From positions 89,998 to 153,997 of the forward strand of contig NZ_VZPJ01000014.1 in the NCBI RefSeq assembly GCF_008801605.1: DNA of 64,000 nucleotides, read 5' to 3'. The notes beneath the pieces were generated by a model. It was not told where the DNA came from, did no database searches, and was given only the letters and a program-made list of their open reading frames with translations. This document shows, in pieces, positions 35,729 through 43,576 of this stretch (position 1 is the first letter of the stretch; each line of letters opens with the position of its first letter). The DNA is from Pseudomonas brassicacearum subsp. brassicacearum. GTDB lineage: Bacteria > Pseudomonadota > Gammaproteobacteria > Pseudomonadales > Pseudomonadaceae. The position numbers were made by a program, and so were the translations under genes.

Positions 35729-35820
35729 TGTGGGAGCAAAGCTTGCTCGCGATGGCGGCGGCTCATCCAGAATTGATGCTGACTGGCACACCGTTATCGC
35801 GAGCAAGCTTTGCTCCCACA
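35729..35820. repeat. REP doublet (inverted pair)
   Basis: Facing cores TGTGGGAGCAAAGCTTGCTC and GAGCAAGCTTTGCTCCCACA follow the permease gene by 23 bp. Confidence 0.85.
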
Positions 35821-35869
35821 GGGTTCGGTGCATGTTCTCCATGTCGCGCGGGTCTTTAACACTCAAATT

Positions 35870-35883
35870 ACTACTTTAGTACT
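35870..35883 (+). promoter_or_regulatory. ped-locus palindromic site, CXXCW gene copy
   Basis: ACTACTTTAGTACT contains TACT-TT-AGTA and lies 78 bp upstream of the CXXCW gene, the same spacing as at the ABC operon. Confidence 0.6.
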
Positions 35884-35961
35884 GGTTTTCCTGTCCATGG
35901 TCGCATTCACAAGACCTCGACCCTGGCATGTAATGGGCGCATAACAAAAAGGATAAATCCT

Positions 35962-36495
35962 ATGCCCCGTTTGCTGGCGATCCTCCTGCTGGGCCTGGCG
36001 CTGAATGTTGCGCAGGCCGATACCGCGCTGTTTTCAGCGCAGGGTTATCGCATCGGCCAATACCGCAGCCCGACGCCCGCCACTGTCGACGGCGCCCAGA
36101 CCCTCGACACCCAGGCCCTGCAACAGCTGCTCGGCCAAGCCTCGCCCCCAGTGCTGATCGACGTCTATCGTAGGCCGTGGGTCCAAGGGCGTTTCATCGA
36201 CAACGAACCCCACGCCAATCTCCCCGGCAGCCTGTGGCTGGCCAATACCGGTGACGGCGACCTCGACCCGACCTGGCAGGACTACTTCAGCCATCACCTG
36301 CGCGCGGCCACCGGCGGGCGGTTGGATTCGCCATTGGTCTTTTATTGCCGCGCAGATTGCTGGCTGAGCTGGAACGCGGTAAAACGCGCCGCTGCCATGG
36401 GCTATAACCATCTGTACTGGTATCGCGATGGCCTCGATGCCTGGGAGGCGGCCAACCTGCCCCTGCAAGCGGCCCGGCCCGAACCCTTTCCCTGA
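35962..36495 (+). CDS. PQQ-dependent catabolism-associated CXXCW protein (rhodanese-like)
   Basis: This 177-residue periplasmic protein has a signal peptide (LGLALNVAQA-DTA) and a rhodanese-like fold whose active-site loop reads FYCRADCWLSWNAVKRA, the CXXCW motif that names the family. The DVYRRPWVQGRFIDNEPHANLPGS segment precedes it. Rhodanese or thioredoxin-like redox activity is plausible but untested. It starts behind AAGGA in an A-rich leader (ATAACAAAAA) and lies 59 bp before agmR, probably in one operon. Confidence 0.83.
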   Translation: MPRLLAILLLGLALNVAQADTALFSAQGYRIGQYRSPTPATVDGAQTLDTQALQQLLGQASPPVLIDVYRRPWVQGRFIDNEPHANLPGSLWLANTGDGDLDPTWQDYFSHHLRAATGGRLDSPLVFYCRADCWLSWNAVKRAAAMGYNHLYWYRDGLDAWEAANLPLQAARPEPFP

Positions 36496-36554
36496 TCTTG
36501 CAAGAAGTGCGTGCAACTGCTCTGCCCCACACGACAATAACGAGGTGAATGGCC

Positions 36555-37220
36555 ATGTATAAAATCCTGATAGCCGACGATCACCCACTGTTTCGCGAAG
36601 CCATCCACAACGTCATCAGCGACGGTTTTCCTGGCAGCGAGGTCATGGAGACCGCCGACCTGGACAGTGCCCTGGCCTTGACTGCCGAGCACGACGACCT
36701 GGACCTGATCCTGCTGGACTTGAACATGCCCGGCATGCACGGGCTCAATGGCCTGATCAACCTGCGCAACGAGGCACCGACCATCCCCGTGGTGATTGTC
36801 TCCGCCGAGCAGGACAAACAGGTGGTGCTGCAGGCCATCACCTATGGCGCGGTGGGTTTCATCACCAAATCCTCGCCACGCTCGCAGATGACCGACGCCA
36901 TCGAGCAGATCCTCAACGGCAACGTGTACCTGCCGCCGGACATCATTCGTACGCAAAAAAGCCCGATGGGGCGGCGCCTGAACGAAAACCCGAGCTTCCC
37001 ACCGGAACTGCTCCAGGCCTTGACCCGCAAGCAATTGCTGGTGCTCGAACGCATGACCAAGGGCGAGTCGAACAAACAGATCGCCTACACCCTGGACATC
37101 GCCGAAACCACGGTCAAGGCTCACGTCTCGGCGATCCTGCGCAAACTCAACGTGCACAACCGGGTGCAGGCGATCCTCAGTGCCGGGGATATTGATTTCG
37201 GGGCTTATCTGCGGCGTTGA
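36555..37220 (+). CDS. agmR: LuxR-type response regulator AgmR/ErbR/PedR1
   Basis: This 221-residue regulator starts MYKILIADDHPLFREAIHNV, as AgmR of P. aeruginosa does. It has the phosphoacceptor Asp55 in LLDLNMPG, Lys in ITKSS, and a LuxR helix-turn-helix (LTRKQLLVLERMTKGESNKQ, then AETTVKAHVSAILRKL). ErbR/AgmR is the master activator of PQQ-dependent ethanol oxidation. The start at 36555 has GAGG at good distance; an ATG 6 bp earlier is too close to that site. ACGACAATAA (36531-36540) is a Crc/Hfq-like stretch. It is a candidate binder of the 14-bp palindromic sites. Confidence 0.88.
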   Translation: MYKILIADDHPLFREAIHNVISDGFPGSEVMETADLDSALALTAEHDDLDLILLDLNMPGMHGLNGLINLRNEAPTIPVVIVSAEQDKQVVLQAITYGAVGFITKSSPRSQMTDAIEQILNGNVYLPPDIIRTQKSPMGRRLNENPSFPPELLQALTRKQLLVLERMTKGESNKQIAYTLDIAETTVKAHVSAILRKLNVHNRVQAILSAGDIDFGAYLRR

Positions 37221-37255
37221 ACCGCTGGACACTGCTGAGATAGGGTGGATACCCC

Positions 37256-37283
37256 TGTGGCGAGGAAGCTTGCTCCCCCGCCA
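37256..37283. repeat. REP-like hairpin between convergent genes
   Basis: TGTGGCG and CGCCACA enclose a GCTTGCTC core. The hairpin lies between the ends of agmR and nahK and could serve as a bidirectional stop. Confidence 0.6.
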
Positions 37284-37297
37284 CAACAGCGTTCGAC

Positions 37298-39940
37298 TTA
37301 ATGGCTCAGGGCCTGGCCCAACAGATGACTCATCGCAATCTTGAGCTTCATCGGCCGCACCGGCTTGTGCATCAGGGTGTGCCCGCGTTCGCGGATCTGC
37401 TGCTTGAGTTCGTTGCTGTAGTTGGCGGTGATCATCATGGCCGGGATCGGTGAGGCCCGGCGGGCGTTGATCCGGGCCACCGCATCGACGCCGTTCTGAT
37501 CGTTGTCCAGGTGATAATCGGCGATCAACAGGTCAGCCTCGGCATGGTAGTTGTCCACCTGGCGGGCCAGGTCCTGTTCTGACAACGCGGTCACTACCTG
37601 GCAACCCCAGCCCTCCAGCAACGTACGCATGCCGGCACAGATCGCCGCATCGTTATCCAGTACCCAGACCCGCGCCCCACGCAGTCGTTCGAGCATCGGC
37701 TCGCTCATGTCCAGGCACGGCAGCGGCTTGGGCGCGGTGGCGCTCAGCGGCACGTCGATAGAGAACATCGAGCCCTTGCCCGGCCAGGAGCGCACCTGGA
37801 TCCGGTGCCCGAGGATCCCGGCGATTTTCTCGACAATCGCCAGGCCCAGGCCCAACCCACGGTCCTGATTCGGGCGCTGCACGTCGCCGCGCTTGAACTC
37901 CTGGAATATTTCCTCCAGGCGGTTCTCGGCAATGCCGATGCCGCTGTCCCAGACCTGGATCGACACGCGCTGGCGGTGGCGCCGACAACCCAGCACCACC
38001 CGGCCGCTGGGGGTGTAGCGAATAGCGTTGCTCAGCAGATTGCGCAGGATTCGCGCGAGCAATTGCATGTCGCTGCGCACCAGCACCGAACAGCCGACAA
38101 AGTGCAGCTCCAGCCCTTCGCTGCGGGCGATCTGGGCGTATTCGGCGGCCAGGTTGTCGAGCAGCTCGCTGAGGCCGAACGGCGCGACATCGGCCTTGAT
38201 CACCCCGGCGTCCAGTTTGGATATATCCACCAGGGTGCCCAACAGGTTCTCCACGTCCTGCAGTGAATTGCTGACGTTACGCACCAGTTGCGCGTTGGCA
38301 ACCGGCTCGCGGCGCTCCAGCAAGGCGCTGGTGAACAGCCGGGCGGCGTTGAGCGGTTGCAGCAGATCATGGCTGACCGCTGCGAGAAATTTGGTCTTCG
38401 ACAGGTTGGCCTGCTCGGCCTCGCGCTTGGCCTCCCGCAGGCGCAATTCCACCCGGCTGCGCTCATCGATTTCGCGCAGCAACTGCTCGTTGAGGGTGGT
38501 CAGTTCGGCCGTGCGCTCCTGGACCCGCTGTTCCAGGTTCTGGTAGGCCTGGTGCAGCGCTTCAGCAGTGCGCCGGCGTTCGGTGATGTCGCGGATCAGC
38601 ACGAAAATCCCCACCACTTCGCCGTTGGCCAGGCGGTTGGGTACATAGGAGCGCAGCATGTAGCGCTCCTGGTTGTTGATATTGGTCTCGGCGAACTCGA
38701 ACGTCACGCTCTCACCCGCCAACGCCCGCGCCACGTAGGCCTCCAGGCGCTGGTAATGCTGCTCGCTATGGGCTTCGCGCAGGCTCTGGCCGAGCATCAC
38801 GCCACGGGGCCAGCAATACCACTGCTCGTAGACCTTGTTGGTGAATTCGTAGACCAGGTCGGCGTTGAGATAGGCGATCAGCGCCGGCACATGGTCGGTG
38901 ATCAGGCGAATCCAGCGTTCGCTTTCGCTCAGCGCCTCGGCGTGCTGGTAGCGTTCGGTGATGTCGGTGAAGGTGTTGACGTAGCCGCCAGTGGGCAAGG
39001 GATGCGTACGGATCTCCAGGACCCGGCCATCGGACAGGCGCTGCTCGGATTCGTGGATCAGCCGGCCGTTGCTGTCGCGACTGGCCGGGGTCAGCAGTTG
39101 CAGCTCACTGTCGGCAATCACTTCATTGAATGGCCGGTGCGCCGCTACCGGTGCCAGGCCGCTGAGTTCGAGGAAACGCCGGTTCCACAGCTCCAGCACG
39201 CCTTGGGCATTGACCATCGCCACGCCCTGGGACAGGTTGTCCACCGCCCGCTGCAACAGGTGGGATTTCTGCGCGATAGCCTGCTCGCGGCGCACCGTTT
39301 CGCTGAGCTTGACGTCGGTGATATCGGTGAACAGGATTACCCGGCCGCCCTCCTGGGTCGGTCGCTCGCTGACTTGCAGCCAACGTCCGTTCTGCAGCCG
39401 GTACAGCACGTGCTCGTCGGCCTGGCCCCGGGGCTCTTCGCTGAACAGTCCGTTGGCGGTCATCAAGCGCTTGACCTCGGAGAGACGCATTCCGGCGATG
39501 ATGCGCACCCGGCTGTTGGCCCAGAAGGCCTTGAAGCGGCTGTTGAACAGGACAATGCGTTGCTGCTCATCGAACAGCACAAACGCATCGGAGATGCTTT
39601 CGATGGCGTCGATCAGGTGCCGGTGGGCGGTTTCCGCCCGCAGCCGCGCCTCGCCCAGCAAGTGATTGCCGGCCTTGAGTTCAGCCATGGCCTGGTTCAG
39701 CGCATCGGTGCGCTCGCGCACCTGCTCGGCCAGCACCACCGAGTGCTGGAACGCTGCATACGGATCGTTGCCCCGGGTTACGCCAGACTCCACCCGTTCG
39801 ATCAGCGCCTCGTTGATGCGCCGCAACTTGCGGTTTTCGTGCTGCAGGGCAGCGAGCTGGGCCTGCAGCTCAACGATGGCCGGGGACGCGATGTCGGGCA
39901 ATGGCAACTCCGGTGAACGTCTGGTTGATATGCATGCCAT
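37298..39940 (-). CDS. nahK: Hybrid PAS sensor kinase NahK/ErcS/PedS1
   Basis: This 880-residue soluble kinase has an N-terminal coiled coil, four PAS-like regions between about 100 and 470, a second coiled coil, a HisKA domain (FLAAVSHDLLQPLNAARLF), a HATPase (LLSNAIRYTPSG, DSGIGI, GLGLGLAI), and a C-terminal receiver (phosphoacceptor Asp in LIADYHLDNDQNG, Lys in HKPVRP). In P. aeruginosa the same gene (PA1976) is known as ErcS in ethanol oxidation control and as NahK, the partner of the NO sensor NosP. The start at 39940 has GGAG at good spacing and lies 71 bp inside nosP; a Met 5 codons earlier is possible. Confidence 0.85.
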   Translation of the reverse strand: MACISTRRSPELPLPDIASPAIVELQAQLAALQHENRKLRRINEALIERVESGVTRGNDPYAAFQHSVVLAEQVRERTDALNQAMAELKAGNHLLGEARLRAETAHRHLIDAIESISDAFVLFDEQQRIVLFNSRFKAFWANSRVRIIAGMRLSEVKRLMTANGLFSEEPRGQADEHVLYRLQNGRWLQVSERPTQEGGRVILFTDITDVKLSETVRREQAIAQKSHLLQRAVDNLSQGVAMVNAQGVLELWNRRFLELSGLAPVAAHRPFNEVIADSELQLLTPASRDSNGRLIHESEQRLSDGRVLEIRTHPLPTGGYVNTFTDITERYQHAEALSESERWIRLITDHVPALIAYLNADLVYEFTNKVYEQWYCWPRGVMLGQSLREAHSEQHYQRLEAYVARALAGESVTFEFAETNINNQERYMLRSYVPNRLANGEVVGIFVLIRDITERRRTAEALHQAYQNLEQRVQERTAELTTLNEQLLREIDERSRVELRLREAKREAEQANLSKTKFLAAVSHDLLQPLNAARLFTSALLERREPVANAQLVRNVSNSLQDVENLLGTLVDISKLDAGVIKADVAPFGLSELLDNLAAEYAQIARSEGLELHFVGCSVLVRSDMQLLARILRNLLSNAIRYTPSGRVVLGCRRHRQRVSIQVWDSGIGIAENRLEEIFQEFKRGDVQRPNQDRGLGLGLAIVEKIAGILGHRIQVRSWPGKGSMFSIDVPLSATAPKPLPCLDMSEPMLERLRGARVWVLDNDAAICAGMRTLLEGWGCQVVTALSEQDLARQVDNYHAEADLLIADYHLDNDQNGVDAVARINARRASPIPAMMITANYSNELKQQIRERGHTLMHKPVRPMKLKIAMSHLLGQALSH

Positions 39941-41033
39941 TGAACTGTTCTCCATAGGTGTTGAACCCCATCACCCGTTGTTCGCGCAGGAACTGGCCGA
40001 TCTGCTCCAGGCCGCCGCGATCTTCCAGCTCCAGGCGCCGGAGAAAGCAATCGCAGCCGATGGTCAGCAGCAGATCACCGAGACGGGCCTGCAAACCGTC
40101 GAACAGCGTTTGCAGGTTTTGCAGCAAGGGACCGGGGGTCATGGCGGTGAGAACGATGCCGTTCTCCACCGCGCAGTAGAAACTCAGGCTCAGGTCCGGG
40201 TGCACCTGCTGGATCGCCCGCACGTAGTACTGATCGTTGATGCGCACCGCCAGTGGATGGGCGGCGAAGACCCGATAGTCGAGGGCGCTCACCGGCACGC
40301 CGATGTGCCGGGCGTATTCTTCAGCGGCGGGTTCGGCGTTGAGCTCATAGACCCGCCGCGAGGCGCTGTCGGCACCGGTCACCACCAGCTTCTCTTGGCG
40401 AGGCAGGATGTGATGGGTGGTGAAGACTTCGAATTCCAGCCAGGTATTGATCAACACCACCACGGCCGCGCCACTGTGGAACTGGCCTTCGAAGTACACG
40501 TGGGTGTGGGTCAGGTAGTTGTCATCGCCAGCCGACCCGCCGAAATGCGGGATGTCCCCCAGCGCGGCACTCAAGGCCGCCAGCACCATTTCCTCGCGGC
40601 TGGACAGGCCATCGAGCAGGGTCAAGGCGAAACTGTGACCCTTGATCGGGGCCAAGGCGTTGCTGCGACAGCCGCTCGCCAGGCGCTCGACCATTTGCTG
40701 GGCGTCGATCAGGCTGAAGCGCTCCATTTCACCGATCAGTTCGGCGGCGATGGAAAAGTGCCGGTGATCGAACCCCACCGCCGTCACGCAGTTGCGACCA
40801 TAACCTTGGGCGGTGATTTCACCGGCGCTGGTACAGCCCACCAGGCGAATCCCGCCGAAACTCTGGGACAACGCCTGGCCCAGGGCCGGCAGGTCGTATT
40901 CGGCGGAACAGAAAAACAGCACGAAGCCCAGGTGCGGGTGCAACAACTGCCGCGCCAGCTCCTGGGCCACCTGCTGGACATCCGTCGCCTGGGACATGGC
41001 GCTCACCACACCTTCGCTCTGGGCCTGCTGCAT
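39870..41033 (-). CDS. nosP: FIST-domain sensor NosP
   Basis: This 387-residue cytoplasmic protein consists of FIST_N and FIST_C domains (GFVLFFCSAEYDLPALGQAL, VGCTSAGEITAQGYG, HFGGSAGDDNYLTHTHVYF, GCDCFLRRLELED, GFNTYGEQFNGMHINQTFTG). In P. aeruginosa the homologue PA1975, NosP, binds haem and nitric oxide and controls the kinase NahK encoded just downstream, as here. The start at 41033 follows GGAGG; an in-frame ATG at 40997 is an alternative. One palindromic site of the ped locus lies 65 bp upstream, so NosP/NahK belong to the same regulon. Confidence 0.82.
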   Translation of the reverse strand: MQQAQSEGVVSAMSQATDVQQVAQELARQLLHPHLGFVLFFCSAEYDLPALGQALSQSFGGIRLVGCTSAGEITAQGYGRNCVTAVGFDHRHFSIAAELIGEMERFSLIDAQQMVERLASGCRSNALAPIKGHSFALTLLDGLSSREEMVLAALSAALGDIPHFGGSAGDDNYLTHTHVYFEGQFHSGAAVVVLINTWLEFEVFTTHHILPRQEKLVVTGADSASRRVYELNAEPAAEEYARHIGVPVSALDYRVFAAHPLAVRINDQYYVRAIQQVHPDLSLSFYCAVENGIVLTAMTPGPLLQNLQTLFDGLQARLGDLLLTIGCDCFLRRLELEDRGGLEQIGQFLREQRVMGFNTYGEQFNGMHINQTFTGVAIARHRVPGHR

Positions 41034-41097
41034 CTTCGCCTCCGACGGGTGCGTGATAGGAGCCCTGAGTGTACGAAGCCGCGTCGAGTCGACGAAT

Positions 41098-41111
41098 GCT
41101 ACTTGGGTAGC
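41098..41111 (-). promoter_or_regulatory. ped-locus palindromic site, nosP copy
   Basis: GCTACTTGGGTAGC has perfect 5-bp arms (GCTAC/GTAGC) and is the most symmetrical copy of the shared site. It lies 65 bp upstream of nosP. Confidence 0.65.
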
Positions 41112-41147
41112 GGGTGGACGCTTCCATGGGATGAGATTGCTCCCTTA

Positions 41148-41233
41148 TGTGGGAGCAAGGCTTGCCCGCGATGGAGGCGATGCGGTCTGGCAGAATCGAG
41201 GCGCCTGTTTCGCGAGCAAGCTTTGCTCCCACA
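41148..41233. repeat. REP doublet (inverted pair)
   Basis: Facing cores TGTGGGAGCAAGGCTTGCCC and GAGCAAGCTTTGCTCCCACA lie between the nosP promoter region and the end of nosL. Confidence 0.85.
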
Positions 41234-41273
41234 AGCGCCCCTGCCACAAGCGTGGTTTGCCGAACAAGCAATA

Positions 41274-41801
41274 TCAGTGACTCATCGGCGCCATGGCAGT
41301 CGCCTGCCCCAGCAGTTTCTGGTCGATGTCTTCCAGCCGCAGCACCCGGCCGCCGGTGTCGCTGGCGAGCTTTTGTGCCGCCTGGGGGTCGGAGAACGAG
41401 GCCAGGACAACGCCCATGGCGCCTTTAAGCCCACTGCCGATGACGAAGTAGGCGGTCCGGGCGTCGATCAGGTGGGCGTCATCCGGTGTATCCCAATGGC
41501 TGCGGCCCATGTCGTGGACATACAGCTTGACGTCGGCCCGATGGTTTTCCGGCTGCAACCACCAGCCCAGCATCTCCGCCGGCGAGCAGAATTTCTTCAC
41601 GCCCCCTGCCCCGACCGCCGCGCCCTTGGGCCCGGGGAAGTCAGTGATGACCATGCCGCACACATGGCACTCGTCACTGGGATGAAACGCCAGCGCCGCC
41701 TCGCTGGTCGCAGGTGGCTCGGCCTTGCCGCAGGCCGCCAGTGCCAGGCACATCAACACCCCGGCCAAGAGGCGGCCCCCCTTGAGGTACACCTTGTTCA
41801 T
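41274..41801 (-). CDS. nosL: NosL, copper chaperone lipoprotein for N2O reductase
   Basis: This 175-residue outer-membrane-type lipoprotein has a lipobox (LALAAC-GKA) and the Cu(I)-binding region DECHVCGMVITDFPGPKG with its CxxC-GM motif. NosL helps deliver copper to NosZ. The start at 41801 lies 9 nt from GGGAG. It is the last gene of the leftward nosRZDFYL operon, 30 bp after nosY. Confidence 0.93.
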   Translation of the reverse strand: MNKVYLKGGRLLAGVLMCLALAACGKAEPPATSEAALAFHPSDECHVCGMVITDFPGPKGAAVGAGGVKKFCSPAEMLGWWLQPENHRADVKLYVHDMGRSHWDTPDDAHLIDARTAYFVIGSGLKGAMGVVLASFSDPQAAQKLASDTGGRVLRLEDIDQKLLGQATAMAPMSH

Positions 41802-41831
41802 CGTTGCATGCTCCCTTATCAAGATTGAAAT

Positions 41832-42662
41832 TCACGGGCACCGGCGATTGAACAACCGATAGGCCAGCCACAACGGAACCGCCATCCACAAGCCCAGGCA
41901 CAGCCAGAGCAAAGGCGCCGACACCGGCAGGTCGCTGCCCAAGGTCAGCACCGCGGCGCCGCTGGACGCCGCATCGAACCCGGACAGGTTGATCAGCCGA
42001 TACACGTCGGTAGGGTTGAACAGCAGCAGCCAGGGCAACAGTTCCGGGCTGAAGCGCCCCTCGCTCAGCACCAGCAACGCCAGCAAGGCAAGGTCGAACA
42101 CCAGCACGAAGAAAAACCACACCCCCAGCGCCAATCCGGCCGCGGTGGATTTTTCTGCCGACAAGCTGCTCAGCACATAGGCGAGCCCGAGGAACACCCA
42201 GCCCAGCAGCGTGCTGGACACCATGAACCGACCGAAGGCCCAGAGCAGCAGGCTCAACTGGACATCGTCCACCAACAGGGCGATGGCAAGCATCGCGCAG
42301 CCAAAACCGATGAAAGTGGCCAGGGCCAGGATCAAACCATGGCCGACAAACTTGCCCAGCAGCAATTGGCCGCGGCCCAACGGGTAGGTCAGCAACAGCA
42401 GCAAGGTGCCGCTCTCGTCCTCGCCGACAATCGCGTCATAGGCCAGCAGCAAGGCAATCAGCGGCATCAGGAAGGTCGCCAGGCTGGACAGGCTCGCCAC
42501 CGTGGCCGGTACCGAGGTGAACCCCAGTTGACCGGACGCCGCCGCGCCGAGCCAGGCGATGCCGATCGCCAGCACCGCGAACAACAGGCTGATCGCCAAC
42601 AACCAGCGATTGCGCAGGCCATCGCTGAATTCCTTGCGGGCCATGTTCCAGACCGGATTCAT
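41832..42662 (-). CDS. nosY: NosY, ABC permease for N2O reductase maturation
   Basis: This 276-residue inner-membrane protein has six hydrophobic segments and the NosY pattern (VWNMARKEFSDGLRNRWLLA at the start, DEDESGTLLLLLTYPL-like loop after the second segment). It forms the NosDFY complex that supplies sulfur or copper components for the CuZ centre. Its start overlaps the end of nosF by 4 bp. Confidence 0.93.
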   Translation of the reverse strand: MNPVWNMARKEFSDGLRNRWLLAISLLFAVLAIGIAWLGAAASGQLGFTSVPATVASLSSLATFLMPLIALLLAYDAIVGEDESGTLLLLLTYPLGRGQLLLGKFVGHGLILALATFIGFGCAMLAIALLVDDVQLSLLLWAFGRFMVSSTLLGWVFLGLAYVLSSLSAEKSTAAGLALGVWFFFVLVFDLALLALLVLSEGRFSPELLPWLLLFNPTDVYRLINLSGFDAASSGAAVLTLGSDLPVSAPLLWLCLGLWMAVPLWLAYRLFNRRCP

Positions 42663-43576
42663 AGGCTGGTCTCCTCGGCTGCGGCACGGACCATGTAATG
42701 ACGGTACAAGTCCTCCAGCGACGGCGGCTTGATCTCGACATCCGACGGGTCATCCTGGGCCAGTAACTGGCGCAGCAATTTAAGTTTGCTGCCATCCGGC
42801 GCGGACACTTGCACCCCTTCTGCGCCCCAACCTTGGGTGGCGTGCCCCTCGCTGCGCCAATGCTGGCGAAGCCAGTCGGCCCGCGACAGGCCCGAGGCGC
42901 GGATCAGCGTCGGCAGCCCGGCGTCCTCCCGCAGCCGGGCCAGGCTGCCCAAGGCCAACAGGCGCCCTCTGGTGAGAATCGCGGCGCGGTTGATGTGAGC
43001 TTCCACGCCAGGCAGGACGTGAGAACAGAGAATGATGCTGGTGCCCTGCCAACGCAGGCGGTCGAGCAACTGATAGAGGTCCTGGGTGGCAATAGGGTCC
43101 AGGCCCACGGTCGGTTCATCCAGCAATAACAGGCGCGGTTGGCCGAGCAGCGCCTGGGCCAGACCAAGACGCTGGCGCATGCCCTTGGAATACGTTTTCA
43201 CCCGCCGTGTCGCGGCACCCGCCAGCCCGACCTCTTCCAGCAAACGCTGCACTTGCTCCGGTGTAGCACCTTTGAGCCGGGCAAAATGGCGCAAGGTTTC
43301 CAGCCCGCTCAACTGCGGATAGAACATCACGTTCTCGGGCAGATAACCGAGCATCTGCCGCACGCTCGGGTCGCTGGGCGCTCGGCCGAAGACACGCACC
43401 TGCCCCTCGCTGGCCCGCAGCAAACCGAGGATCAGCTTCATGGTGGTGGTCTTGCCCGCACCGTTATGCCCGAACAGGCCGAGCACTTCGCCCTGGGCCA
43501 GATTCAAGTCCAGCCCGCGCAGCACGGCGACATCGCCATAGTACTGGCTGACGCCTTCGATCTCGACGACGTTCAA
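42659..43576 (-). CDS. nosF: NosF, ABC ATPase for N2O reductase maturation
   Basis: This 305-residue ATPase has Walker A GHNGAGKTT, signature YSKGMRQRLG, Walker B LLLDEPTVGLDP, and switch His in SHVLPG. The start is a TTG at 43576 behind a perfect GGAGG spaced 7 nt, giving the N-terminus MNVVEIEGVSQYYG that the family has; no ATG fits, since upstream codons lie inside nosD. The TTG overlaps the nosD stop (TTGA), so the two are coupled. Confidence 0.92.
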   Translation of the reverse strand: MNVVEIEGVSQYYGDVAVLRGLDLNLAQGEVLGLFGHNGAGKTTTMKLILGLLRASEGQVRVFGRAPSDPSVRQMLGYLPENVMFYPQLSGLETLRHFARLKGATPEQVQRLLEEVGLAGAATRRVKTYSKGMRQRLGLAQALLGQPRLLLLDEPTVGLDPIATQDLYQLLDRLRWQGTSIILCSHVLPGVEAHINRAAILTRGRLLALGSLARLREDAGLPTLIRASGLSRADWLRQHWRSEGHATQGWGAEGVQVSAPDGSKLKLLRQLLAQDDPSDVEIKPPSLEDLYRHYMVRAAAEETSL

